Below, piece by piece: positions 16,968-27,490 of a stretch of DNA of 64,000 nucleotides; within the stretch, counting starts at the first letter, position 1; the number at the start of each line of letters is the position of its first letter. Both the position numbers and the translations under genes were made by a program. The stretch is from Sparassis latifolia (lineage: Eukaryota > Basidiomycota > Agaricomycetes > Polyporales > Sparassidaceae), in NCBI GenBank assembly GCA_018466975.1, contig CM031555.1, positions 1,860,001-1,924,000 of the forward strand, given 5' to 3'. Under the pieces are notes generated by a model. The model was not told the origin of the DNA. It did no database searches and saw only the letters and a list, made by a program, of their open reading frames with translations.

Positions 16968-17711
16968 ATGCCCACTTCCGCTATAGACGACCTTGTTCAC
17001 AATATACTCGCTGAAGTCGCCTCCACAATTATGAGCATACCCGCATCGCCTACGCTTGTCAATGGAGTACCCTCTCGAGCACAGACACCCTTTATCCGCG
17101 CCTCATCGCCCTCACCTTCTATCGAACTCAGTCACGCATCGGACGAACAAGAATTTGCCACACGTCTGGTCTCGGCTATCCGTGTTCCTGTCGACTTCAC
17201 AGATATCCTCGTCGCCTTACGAAATCGCCCGCAAGATCGACAAGCAGTGGTTTCCATGCAACGAGCATTAGAAATGGTCGAGTGGATGCAGACGGCCAGA
17301 CAAGAGCTCATCGCAGCAGAGGAAAGGACGAGTAGAGCCCAAACCAGAGTCGACCAAGTCTGGTCATTAATGCGCAGTACGGTCACTCGTACAGCACAGG
17401 AGATTTGGAGGGAGCATGGGGACGAAGACATCGGACACATCCTCGAATACACCACTAATGGAATACCCGCATCCACTCCTCGCTCGTCGCCAGAACCAAT
17501 TCCTGTTCGACCTCGCCCTCCTCGTTCGCACATACCCAGTGGACGATCTCCGTTATCCCAACCATCGTTCTCGACCGCATCCACTTCTTCGCATCACAGT
17601 CATCCCTACAGGGATGGACGTATCCCCGAACAAGGATCACAAACCAGCCGGCGGACATGCTACCGATGTGGAGGAGATCATTATGTCCGCGACTGCCCCC
17701 GACGACGATGA
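16968..17711 (+). CDS. Accessory ORF of the gypsy element: zinc-knuckle protein
   Basis: 247 residues, intact from ATG (MPTSAIDDLVHNILAEVAST) to stop, 48 bp before the 3' LTR. It has a serine/proline-rich N-terminus, a central helical, probably coiled-coil part (RQELIAAEERTSRAQTRVDQ), a long Ser/Pro/His linker and a C-terminal zinc knuckle CYRCGGDHYVRDC (CX2CX3HX4C, one residue shorter than the classical spacing). It is the only long ORF of the element without a break. A second nucleic-acid-binding, Gag-like protein is the simplest reading. I do not know a named family for it. Confidence 0.75.
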   Translation: MPTSAIDDLVHNILAEVASTIMSIPASPTLVNGVPSRAQTPFIRASSPSPSIELSHASDEQEFATRLVSAIRVPVDFTDILVALRNRPQDRQAVVSMQRALEMVEWMQTARQELIAAEERTSRAQTRVDQVWSLMRSTVTRTAQEIWREHGDEDIGHILEYTTNGIPASTPRSSPEPIPVRPRPPRSHIPSGRSPLSQPSFSTASTSSHHSHPYRDGRIPEQGSQTSRRTCYRCGGDHYVRDCPRRR

Positions 17712-17758
17712 AGATCATAATATTTCTTGTGGGACAAGAAACGTTAGACGGGAGCTGA

Positions 17759-18399
17759 TGTTACAACGCTCCTCACTTGTGGCGCGTCTTTTCTTTTTCT
17801 TTTCCTTGTTCCCTTTACGTTACCAGACCACGTAATCCAACACGTGACTCATCGGAGCGCAACCTCCGATTCTTTATCCAGATGTCCAGAACCCCTAGTC
17901 TAGGGTTACACCGGATCCAACTCCGGACCTTCTTCTTATCGCACATGCAAGACGTGCATGTATGCCTCATCTTTACCTCGTTCTGATACACGACTCGTTA
18001 TCCCCATTAGTACTGATTATCTCTCACGACCTTACTCAGCTTTCCCATACATATTACTTCCTCGCTGTTACCCTGCTTAGACATCGTTTCACCTTATCTA
18101 GCCAATGAACGATCCTGCATTACTGCGTAGTACTGCGGATACCTTTTGTATAAGTAGACAACCTTGTCGAGCTGGATCCCCATCTCGACCTGGTTACCAT
18201 TAAACCAGCTTTTCACTTGCCTTTGACTGAGATCGACCGTCAGTAGCAGACAGCTACTATGAGTCATAAGAACGAACTCTGATCGACCTTCAGTGCGAGG
18301 ACATCGCCAGAAGTGTCACTTGAACGGACTTGTGTCTTAGACTAAGACCTTGTCTCGTGACGACTCGACTAGACGCTCGTGTTTCGCTGCCGTGTAACA
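17759..18399 (+). repeat. 3' LTR of the gypsy element
   Basis: 641 bp, same ends as the 5' LTR. It is directly followed by the CAATC target duplication and the resumed DUF6532 exon. The upstream polypurine tract is poor (GACGGGAG before 17759). Confidence 0.95.
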
Positions 18400-19310
18400 C
18401 AATCTCCAACAAGATACCGTCCCTCGAGCAGACCACCTAGCAGACCGGCTGCCGCTCCTCAGCGTTCAACCAATGGGCCTCGAGGTCCCTCTGATACATC
18501 TGGAAATTCCTCATACAGTTCTCGACGTACCTCTGAGTCGGACAAGGTTCGCGAGCACCCTGGACACAAGGAGCTCAGGTTTCGCAATGATTGTGTCCCC
18601 GAGGGTGATCCGAAGGCCAGCGACTATGAACCCCATGTCAAGAAGATGATTCTCACCGCTATCAATGACTTCCAATCGCGTGTGTGCACTAATGGCCCTT
18701 TCAGTGACCCCTCGGATCATGTCAAGTGGGCACATGAAGCATGGCGAAAGGTCTGCGTGGATGCCGATGAAGATTACGAACTCACAGATCGCTTACTGGG
18801 TTTAGTGAGTTTTATTCACATCTATATACTCGCAAGCTTCCACTGATGTCGTGCTGCTCGCCGTCCCTTCACACTCTGCTCGCTGACACGAAAAATTACA
18901 TTCCTACCAATAGATCAAGACGCGCACCTCCCATGCACGCGGAACAATCAAGACAAAGGTTCGTGAGGCTGTCCGCCTCACCCACGGGTTCTCCAGGGAC
19001 AAGACGACACACGCTATACAGAGAAATGTCGGACTGTATACACATTTAATGGAAGAGAATCGGTTCCACTATAAGGTATGCGTCTGGAAGCTTTTCGTCT
19101 TGCGGATAACTTAGCGCTATATACTTCTTGTTTAGGATGTTGAGAACATTATCGGATTCGCGCAGAATAAGATCATCACGGACGTGATCCAGGCTGAATG
19201 GTTTCGGAGCAAGACGGATGTCGGCGTCATCTTCGAAGATCGGTTTTGCCCTATTCCGTTTGAACTATTAGCACTATTGATGACATTAGTGAGTTCCTTT
19301 TACTTGTTAT

Positions 19311-19909
19311 TAGGGGTAGTCAGAGTGGACGATTCTGTGAGCGATTCTGGGAACGATTCTGAGTCGATTTCGGTGAACTGAATCGTGTGAAAATCCCATC
19401 AATTTTGACCACCCCGTTTCGTTGTGGAGGGTTCATGCGATTTTGTGCCGATTCCAGCGAGGATTTTGCTGTACTGTACTGTACTGGAAAAAGACATACA
19501 TAGTTTCTTTAACGTGTGCCACAGCTTATCTCCCTGGGTGTTTTTAGTATGAGTATTGAACAAGGAAAGGGCAGAACTCAGAAATTTAAAGTATAGAGAA
19601 TTGCATGGCAAATGAGATCACAGTCCACATATTATCACTAGGGCATGCATCTATCATGGATTCTATAAAGGATAACTAATTGTTTCTAATGATTACATAT
19701 TTTGTAGTGGCAGATACAGAGGGAGGAGAATCGAGGTGCGAGAATCGGCGATTCTGAGGTTGAAGCGCCTCCAGAGGCGATTCGACGATTCGACGCGATT
19801 CACGTCCGATTCTGATTTTGAGTCGATTCTGGGATGCAAAATCGTCGTCAGAATCCGTCTTCGGAGAAACTCTGAATCGCCCCAAAATCGCCAACTTTGA
19901 CTCCCCCTA
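19311..19909. mobile_element. MITE in a DUF6532 intron, 599 bp
   Basis: The left end TAGGGGTAGTCAGAGTGGAC matches the reverse complement of the right end (AACTTTGACTCCCCCTA). The direct repeat TTAT flanks both sides (19307-19310 and 19910-19913). Both arms are rich in CGATTC/GATTCTG repeats, which makes the arms complementary over more than 100 bp. It lies inside the intron 19289-19937, which would otherwise be ~50 nt like its neighbours. No coding capacity. Confidence 0.8.
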
Positions 19910-20280
19910 TTATCGTTGCTAATGCAGAGTCTTGCAGATTGAGTTCTGCCTTGATGAGTATAGTAATGGCACCTGGACCCCAGCAGTTTTCGAGGAGAAG
20001 CACTGGAAGGACAAGTACGAAAAGCATCTTGTGGATGTTCAGGAATGGAGCAATCTCAATCCGGGCGTTGTCGCGAAGATCCGCAAGAAGATGTATGAGC
20101 GTGCCCGGTAAGTGATCGATTACTCGCGCACTATGTATCTTATTCCCTTGAAGGCGTCAGACTGGAGCAGCGGCAGCGGCAGCACCTGCAGGCCTATCTG
20201 CGGAAGCTCGTCGCCGGGCACAACAGGAACTAGCTGGTCGAACTGGGGACACTGATAGTGAGCCGGAGGCTGAGCTTTAG

Positions 20281-20984
20281 GTTATTGAATTGTAGTAGTG
20301 AATGAACTATACCATCTTCTGATATATTCTGTGCCCGATGTTGAGAATGCAAGCTAGGGTGCAATCTAGCATAAGCGACATGTGTCCCTATTGAGTACTA
20401 CCTGGTATTACATAGATGCTGCGGAGATGCTACCTAGCGTTACAGAGGCTCGCGGGTGGCTACAGGTGCTTATATTTTCCGGGACTTGTCTACCAACCTA
20501 CCGGGTCTACCTAGGCTACCTAGCCTCATGTACTGAAGTGATTTTTTCCTGATGTTCCCCGCCCCTCCCCATGCCCAGAGACGCGATGCTGAGGGCGGAC
20601 CGGCGGGGCTTGGGACACTTCGTAGGAATGGACGGCACCAACTGCCCAACTCCCCGTACTCCGCTTGCGGCCCCTGCACGTCGGTCGTTCACAGACGTCC
20701 GTCGAGAAATCGACAGTGCGCGCCGAGCAACCGGAGTAATTGTTGGGCGCTGGATTCCCGTCACTACTGTGCACCTGCGCAGAACAGTGGCATCGCAGAC
20801 AGTTGCTTTGTCAGCGAGTTTCTCCAGATTGTGGTTCATCATGACCGTTGCAGCGGTGTCACCTGGAATATGTAAATTATTATCACGGGGCATGGCGCAC
20901 AACGCCCGGGAAAAGGAGGGTCTAGTAGGGAACGTAGTACAGCAGCTAGCTACAGCCAGGTTGCGTCCGCGCTGGCATCTGTTC
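20281..20984. other. Plavaka right subterminal region
   Basis: Between the DUF6532 3' end and the right terminus. Open frames at 20516-20990 on both strands overlap each other and have no motif; none is called. CTACCTAG-like motifs cluster at 20400-20530. Confidence 0.4.
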
Positions 20985-21117
20985 ACGTGAACGTGACATA
21001 CCCCCCCCCCTCTATACGAAATTCACCAGACGTTCAGGTAGTGCCTCTCACACGTCTTTTTCGCACTCCGAACGGCTGGTCCCGAGACTACCCATCGGAT
21101 ACTTTATGTACCAAGTG
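20985..21117 (-). repeat. Right terminal inverted repeat of the Plavaka element
   Basis: Reverse-complement partner of the left terminus: poly-C tract at 21001, then TCTATACGAAATTCACCAGA, CGTTCAGGTAGTG (ends 21043), CTTTTTCGCACTCCG and a final ACCAAGTG at 21117. The last bases are diverged from a perfect TAGTG. Confidence 0.75.
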
Positions 21118-21341
21118 TCAGACGCACAACACAAGACGAGTTCGAGCAAATCTCGAGCAGATCCGGCGCCTCCGCGAGCACGATGAGAAGACCGGCACGT
21201 GACCAGGATCGGGGTGCCAGACTGAGAAATGATTCACCTTCCTGGCAGTCACCAACTTCAACATACATACAGCTGTCTGACTCGCCCCTCGACTTCACGA
21301 GGAATCCATCCCTCGGGAAACTGCTGTACTTTTATTGCAGC

Positions 21342-22774
21342 ATGGCACTGACCAACAAAAATGAGATCTTCGACATCTGTGCAACTTTCGAACATTTTCT
21401 CGAGAACAGCGAAGTACGCAGCTTTGGCGATACTCTACCTGTGGCCGTCGTTCACAGATCTGTCGCTTTGGAAGATATCACCTCCTCTGGCGGCCATACT
21501 TGCCCTGTCAGAGTCGATCGTGCAATCTAACGGTGCGTACCAGCGCAATCGTGACCACCAGAGAGTGTTGATAAACGCAGTTTTCAAGCCGGCACTATGT
21601 TCGAACTCGTCCAGGCACTCAACGATGGCGCGGGGGTACTCAAGGAACGCACGTCTAATCCTATCAGTCTGAACGCAGGCTGTGAATTGTTCACTGCATT
21701 TGTCACACTATTTCCCCATGAATCTGATGTGAGCGTAATCGTATGAATCCATCTGGAGATGTCCCACTCATTTGAGGCGCATGGATTGATAGAGCTTCTC
21801 CGAGCTCAAGTTGGAACTTGTGAGGCAAGGAAGAAAGTATGCCGCAGAGGCGATCTCTTTTCGAGACAGGATCGCAGAGCTCACGCTTGGCTTTATCAAA
21901 GACGACTCAGTCGTGCGTGATTTGACATTCATGAAACATAAATTTACTCATATCGTCCAATCAGATACTGACTCATTCGCATTCACGTGTTGTTATGAAG
22001 GCATTGCTCCATGCGCACAAAACAAAAAGAATTTCGGTCTACGTTACCGAGGCACGGCCTAGAGGTCTAGGGTATGCCGCGTTGGTCCCCTTTATGCCAA
22101 CATACTTACGTAGACATATTTCAGCTTAAACACATACGAAACTCTGACGGCTGCTGGTATACCCTGCACGGTAGTCCTCGATTCAGCGGTGGCGTACGTC
22201 ATCGATCGAGTAGACTTTGTCCTTGTGGGATCAGAAGCCGTAGTAGAAAGTGGGGGGTTGATTAATGCCGTCGGAAGCAATCAGATAGCCATCATTGCTA
22301 AAGCAACTCATAAACCATTCTACGCTCTTGCTGAGAGGTCAGTCGTATTCTGGTGCCTAACGCTCGTGCACTTTTTCATCACGCCCTGGCAGTTACAAAT
22401 TTCATCGTCTCTTTCCGCTATCACAATATGACCTACCAACACACAATCTTGACATCCTGTCCTTCCCTTCCCTCCCACAACGACCGGCTGGTTCGCAAGC
22501 ACCACCTTCTTCAGTGCCATCGAGCTCTAATGGAGGACTTATATCCGCAAGCTCACCGAGGGAGTCGTCAGATAGAACGATGACGACGGAACAACTCTCG
22601 CGTAATCCTGACGTGGATTACACCAGGTGCGAAAATATTTAACTGCGGGCTTGGTAGCCGTATTGATTGACACTCCCATTCAGGCCAGACTTAATTTCTC
22701 TGGTCTTCTCTGACGTAGGAATACTGACGCCAGAAGGAGTCAGTCAGTATCTGGTCGGTATGTTCGCCGGGTGA
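21342..22774 (+). CDS. GCN3: Translation initiation factor eIF2B subunit alpha
   Basis: Eight exons: 21342-21413, 21475-21532, 21589-21728, 21793-21912, 21965-22071, 22125-22337, 22393-22626 and 22684-22774, giving 344 residues with all phases consistent. It is the regulatory alpha subunit of the eIF2B complex, which exchanges GDP for GTP on eIF2 and senses eIF2-alpha phosphorylation. Family text includes [88 protein letters not shown] and the conserved end [13 protein letters not shown] serine/proline-rich loop near residues 260-295 is longer than in yeast. The ATG lies only 225 bp from the Plavaka end, so its upstream region is transposon DNA. An upstream exon cannot be excluded. Confidence 0.93.
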
Positions 22775-23934
22775 ATCCACGAATACCCCGTGCGTACCCG
22801 ATATTTCGTACGTCGAGATCTTGAGTTACGATAGAGTTCGCGATAACCTTTGGAAAATTTAATCAAGGGAATCAGACTAGGTTTCTCCGGCCACGTGTAT
22901 GATCATCCTGCTGCGACCTCGACAACGAGCAGATTTTTATGGTCCACCTTGCGAGTCAATGGCCCGACACTGATAAGCAGCTTAAACAATTACTGTATCG
23001 GCACATTTGCAGCCAGAGTTCGGGACATAGTGCGTGCAGCGCAACGTGTGTCACTGGCCCGTGTACGCATATGGTAGTGTGTGTCTCTACACCTCGGAAA
23101 TGACATCGATATCATCAACTGATCCTTCGATGCCGTTGCCTTGTGTACATATCCAGCACATCTGAGCCCTACCGTCGTAAGCTCTATGTCCTCGTTGGAC
23201 ATGGCAGACATTCCAAGGTGTTGTAAGTTTCCTAATGGGTTCGCGGGACGAGCTTCAGTTTTCAGGTATCTCGATCAGTGACGGCACTTCGCGGCCTCTC
23301 GCCCCAGTCTGCTCGTCGCTCATCGAAAAAGGTTGACAGTTGAAGGACATCTGGCTCGAACTTGCTGGGAATATTATGGCACCAATTTCGGGCAGGACTG
23401 ATATGTTAGCATGCGTCTACAGGTATGTGCTTTATTCTGAGAATGTTTTTCCTGGCCTGCCAGGCCCGGATTCCGGAAGATGTGTTCAGCTCGTATCCCT
23501 GCCGGCCCTTTCTCAACGGCCCCTATCGTGAATATACAAATTTCGACCCGAATACCCCTGCGAGTTAACGTTTAAGCTTTAGCATCTGGAAGCCGAGCGT
23601 TCCGCAACGGGACAGCAGGTCCTGGACAAAGGTCACGACTTCCGATCAGCGTTGCTCGTGTCTTAGGTTGCGTACGGTTTCCGGACCCGTCCTCATGCCC
23701 TGCGTCTCACTCCGACATCTTGATATGCTGAGTAGTTGTTTATACCAACAGGCCCGATTCATTGATGTTATCTGCCTGCGTCACGGAGGCCATTCTTCGG
23801 AGACCCTGGTCATATTTGTCGGATCTCCTGTGCCAGGCGTTGGAATCATATAAATTGTGGGCTGTTCATCCACTCATCTCAGTGTTCGTTCCGTCCCACA
23901 CCTCCTCTCATCCCCTCAACTTGCGCTTCCCGCT
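22775..23934. other. Intergenic region with a TATA box near its right end
   Basis: No gene recognised. TATAAATT at about 23850-23857 lies ~80 bp before the ATG of the next gene and is a plausible promoter element for it. Confidence 0.5.
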
Positions 23935-24439
23935 ATGTGCCACTGGCGTCGGTGAGCCTTCTACCTCCTGCGTGTCCTCGCAATGACCCCTCATTATCTC
24001 ATCAGAGTTCGAAACCACTACAGGCGCTGTGGGCATTACATTGATTTGGTGCGTTCCTACCTTGTTGGCCGTCCACTCTAAATTGACTCTGAGGTCATCA
24101 GCCTGATGAAGAGGTTGGGACTCTCCGTTTCCCTGATCTAATTCATTCGCTTATGGCGCTTAGATTCAATGCGCCGATCGCTACTGTAAATTCAGCTCGA
24201 CGCACCCGAATGACTGTGTTCCCCCGCAGTGCACCGAGTCGTGCTGGCAGTAGTATGTCGACATGTCCCTTCCCGTGACTCTTGTCTAATAAGTGTTATC
24301 TAGCCGCCAGTTCCCGCAGCAATACAGTGAGCTTTTCTTGGGAAACCTTACCGTGCCACGATGATCATACCGCTTCTCATTAGCACCCGTCATCGACAAT
24401 TTCTGCCCCGTGTGCATTCAAACCGGTGCCGCGCATTAA
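23935..24439 (+). CDS. Small cysteine-rich protein, 79 residues, six exons
   Basis: Exons 23935-23951, 24006-24048, 24102-24113 (12 nt), 24164-24252, 24304-24326 and 24384-24439; every junction is GT-AG and the phases close exactly. The protein starts MCHWRRVRNHYRRCGHYIDL, continues PDEEIQCADRYCKFSS, then CVPPQCTESCWQY and QQYTPVIDNFCPVCIQ, ending TGAAH. Paired cysteines and histidines suggest a small zinc-binding fold; there is no signal peptide. I recall many short agaricomycete proteins with this MC-WRRVRN...RCGH start, of unknown function; this is memory, not a search. Exons this short leave no long open frame, so the gene is easily missed by automatic annotation. A TATA box lies ~80 bp upstream. 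Confidence 0.82.
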
Positions 24440-26187
24440 TTCCCATCGACTGCTCGAATCGAAATCCTTGTACTTGTCGCCCAGTCATTAGAACAGTGTA
24501 GTTGTACTCGCTAATCTCTTTCGTCGCTGTGTAATCGGAGTACAACTATTCTGATAGCAAATGAATGTACTGTGGTTTGAGTTGGTTTTCTAGAATTCAA
24601 TGGGCTATGACGTTCAGTGACGGGAAAACTGAGATCCTCGAGGGACCATCAAGAACAACGTTGCACCATCATCATCAGTGAGACATTGTGGGCTGTTCGT
24701 GGCCTAGAGAAGATCCTTCGCCTGACATATTGTCCGCCGTGAAGCCAGGTGACGACAATAATATCTGCATGCAAAGGCATATAGACACCAATCAACGGAG
24801 ACTTCAATCTTGCCCGAGCGCCTGAGACCGGTATCCTGGACCGCCCGTGCGTCAGTCATCCAGCCAAGGCAATGATAACGGGGCGATAACGAGCGATAGA
24901 CAACCTAGAAGAGACTGAAAAAATTGTGGAAGGCAGCCAGGACCCAGGACGATCGTATGTCAAATGTGCTCGGAAAAACGGGATGCATGCCGCGTGTTGT
25001 TGGGGAAAATCCATCGAAAAGCGCAACGACAGTCGAACAGCTCAGAAGATAGAGCTCTCCACATTCCCTGTCCGTCAGTATGGAGTGACGCAGACGATCG
25101 TCAGGAGAAGTAAGTGAGGACGTGGGGACTTCGAAACCTGATGAACAGACGCAAGATCGTCTAGGGCTTATTTGAACGGCCTTATCGCCTGCGTCTATTG
25201 CGTACTGCTCGTTGATAGTGGCCAGCGCGCGAGGAGTACAGTTGGCCACGGGTTTCAATCACCTGCAGTGCTGAAAATGGTATGCCTCGACCAGCAATAG
25301 ATGGACTGAAGGGATTGCGAAACTTGCTAATGCCTCCGGGACCAGTCAGATGACGACAGAGATAACGGGCGGCAAGACGGAGGCGGAACCTTCTGCGGCG
25401 TGCGTTGTCATCGTCCCAGGCGCATGCGATCTTCGCCCAATCATCGACAAATACACCGTGCGGAACACAGAGAGAGCCCTGATGAAGTATAGCTTTCGCA
25501 TCAAACTTAAGTTAATGCAGATGAGCAACGCTGCTTGGCCGCTCCAGGAGAAATCTACAGAAGGGAACTGGAGAGTAAAATTAAACAGACAAAGAACGGT
25601 GACGCTCACCGCTGCAGTACAGATCGCGATGAAGGGTTATCAAAGACAGATCCGGTCAGCGGATGAAGTATTGACTCTACGGTTGTCCACGTTCGTGAAT
25701 TCCGACGACTTATCGATGCCCAACATACGTCTTCTTGCATGACAGGGATACGATGGTCGTTGTGCGCATTACGCGGGACAAGCATACCAGATGCAGGCCA
25801 ACGTGTCAAAATAATGCCGTGATAAATCACAAGTTTTGTAGAATCACTGGCGGTACCAAGGACAAAAGGGGGGCCGATGATCCCGTCGTCTATTTCCTTT
25901 CTATGTGAGAAGGCATAAAAAGGCGATAGACCGAATATGGAGCGGAGCTGGGAGGAGCTTGAACTCTCATTTTAGGCATGTGAGAAGGAACGTTTTAGAA
26001 AAATTGGCATTGTTCCACTCGATCGACCGTATACATTCGATTCGAACCGTGCAATTCTCCCTCAGTTGTTCCGCTCAGCCACATCTAATCTCACGTGAAT
26101 ACTCACCCCCACGTAGGCGAACACTCTCGACTTTTTCCATCCTGCGAACGCTTCTGCAGTATTATGTTCTCCCTATCACAGAGCACT
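24440..26187. other. Intergenic region
   Basis: No gene recognised. A 130-codon open frame at 25350-25742 (plus) has no motif and is not called. The POP4 promoter is expected near 25900-26187. Confidence 0.4.
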
Positions 26188-27266
26188 ATGGACATCTATA
26201 CAGGCTCGCCGCCACTTATAGTGAGGCCATCTTTCTCGACGCTTATCTCTCTCCCGATTGATCTCCACGAACAGAATTATTCAGTCAAACTCGCGAGTTC
26301 GGCGCCCTTCACTCCCACTTACGTCAAAGGCAATATTTCGAGATCAGCAGATGCAGCTCAGCTATATGCAAGCCGAGTTCAAGGCCGTCAGATTCTCCTA
26401 GAAAATCCTGTCCGCGAAAGCAAAGAGAAAAAAGCAAGAGAGGAGAGGAAGGCAAAACGCCTTGCGGAGAAGGCCAGAAGAGACTCGGGAATCATTGGTA
26501 GACGCGACGCCCCGCGACATGGCCTGTGGCGACTGAAGCGGGAAGAGACCAAGTGAGATAATCCACCATCTTCGGCTCGTACATGTGTACCCACAATCTA
26601 CGTGTCAGGTTCTCTCTATTTCTACCGCTGCATTCTCTATGGCTGGGCTACATGTCGGAACTTCTTGCTCTTCCACCTGCTCCGTCCATCCCTATCGCCC
26701 GGGCTGTCGCTGAAGCGGTTCCGAATGCCGCAGCAATGCATGCAAAATTAGTGAAAGCAGACTTTCATGGCTCCCTTGTGACCGGTACGTGTTCCCACTG
26801 GTCGCGCATCCCACCAATTGAGCACCCCCTTCGCGCCCAGTCCGGCAAAGTAAGAATCCATGTCTCGTAGGTCTCTCGGGCATCGTCGTTCATGAGACAG
26901 AAAACACCTTCAAAGTTGTCACGAAGAACGATCAGCTCAAATGTGCGTGATCACTATCTCATATCGTCCACGCTCTTCGGCTCCCACTGATGTCAGCGCA
27001 GTGATTCCGAAGCAGAACACTATCTTCGCTTTTGCGGTTCCCCTTACTCCATCAATGGATCTGACCTGCCTTCGTCATCTACGTCGGACCATGGTTCCGC
27101 GATAACAAGTGCGTCCGGAGATCCTGCAGCACCCCGATCAGAACGTGCCCAAACGGTCCTCGATATGCCTCATGTCGAGTTCGAGCTCTACGGAAACCAG
27201 TTTTGTTTCCGAGCCACCGAGCGGGCAAATCGTAAGTTCAAGCACAAAGAGACCATTGAATTATAA
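26188..27266 (+). CDS. POP4: Ribonuclease P/MRP protein subunit POP4 (Rpp29)
   Basis: Exons: 26188-26552 (possibly with a frame-neutral 54-nt intron 26221-26274), 26609-26784, 26841-26942, 27002-27073 and 27130-27266; about 265-283 residues. It is a core protein of nuclear RNase P and RNase MRP, which trim tRNA 5' ends and pre-rRNA. It contains ADAAQLYASRVQGRQILLEN, a basic helix (KEKKAREERKAKRLAEKARR), FLPLHSLWLGYMSELL, then the Sm-like barrel AAMHAKLVKADFHGS, NPCLVGLSGIVVHETENTFK, LKLIPKQNTIFAFAVPL and the end FELYGNQFCFRATERANRKF. The intron 27074-27129 (GTCATC donor) restores the frame; without it a one-base deletion would have to be assumed. Confidence 0.9.
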
Positions 27267-27490
27267 CCTAGATAGCAAGACATGTCACCCACGCTGTAGA
27301 TCACAGTCTACGCGGGGCTGTGCATCGCGTCAGGAGATACTGTCGTGTATAGAACACCTGTGGCGTCATCGTATTTCAGTACGCATAGCACGTGCGGACC
27401 GTACAGCATTGCTGATGTGTAGATTAGAGACTGTTCATGTCCTCATCCCGAGTGGAATACATCTAGTCACTTCACGGCGTGTATTGTGCA

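Noticed and set aside
20516..20990. Long frames on both strands in the Plavaka subterminal region
   Set aside because: The two frames overlap antisense and neither shows domain text or introns.
21342..22774. GCN3 as a decayed pseudogene
   Set aside because: Single-frame reading shows many apparent breaks, but eight exons with GT-AG introns give an intact 344-residue protein ending in the conserved [12 protein letters not shown].
26020..26060. tRNA B-box-like text (GGTTCGAATCG on minus strand)
   Set aside because: No matching A box or acceptor stem at the right distance.
27030..27130. Frameshift in POP4 at a C run
   Set aside because: A 56-nt GT-AG intron (27074-27129) restores the frame, so no error need be assumed.
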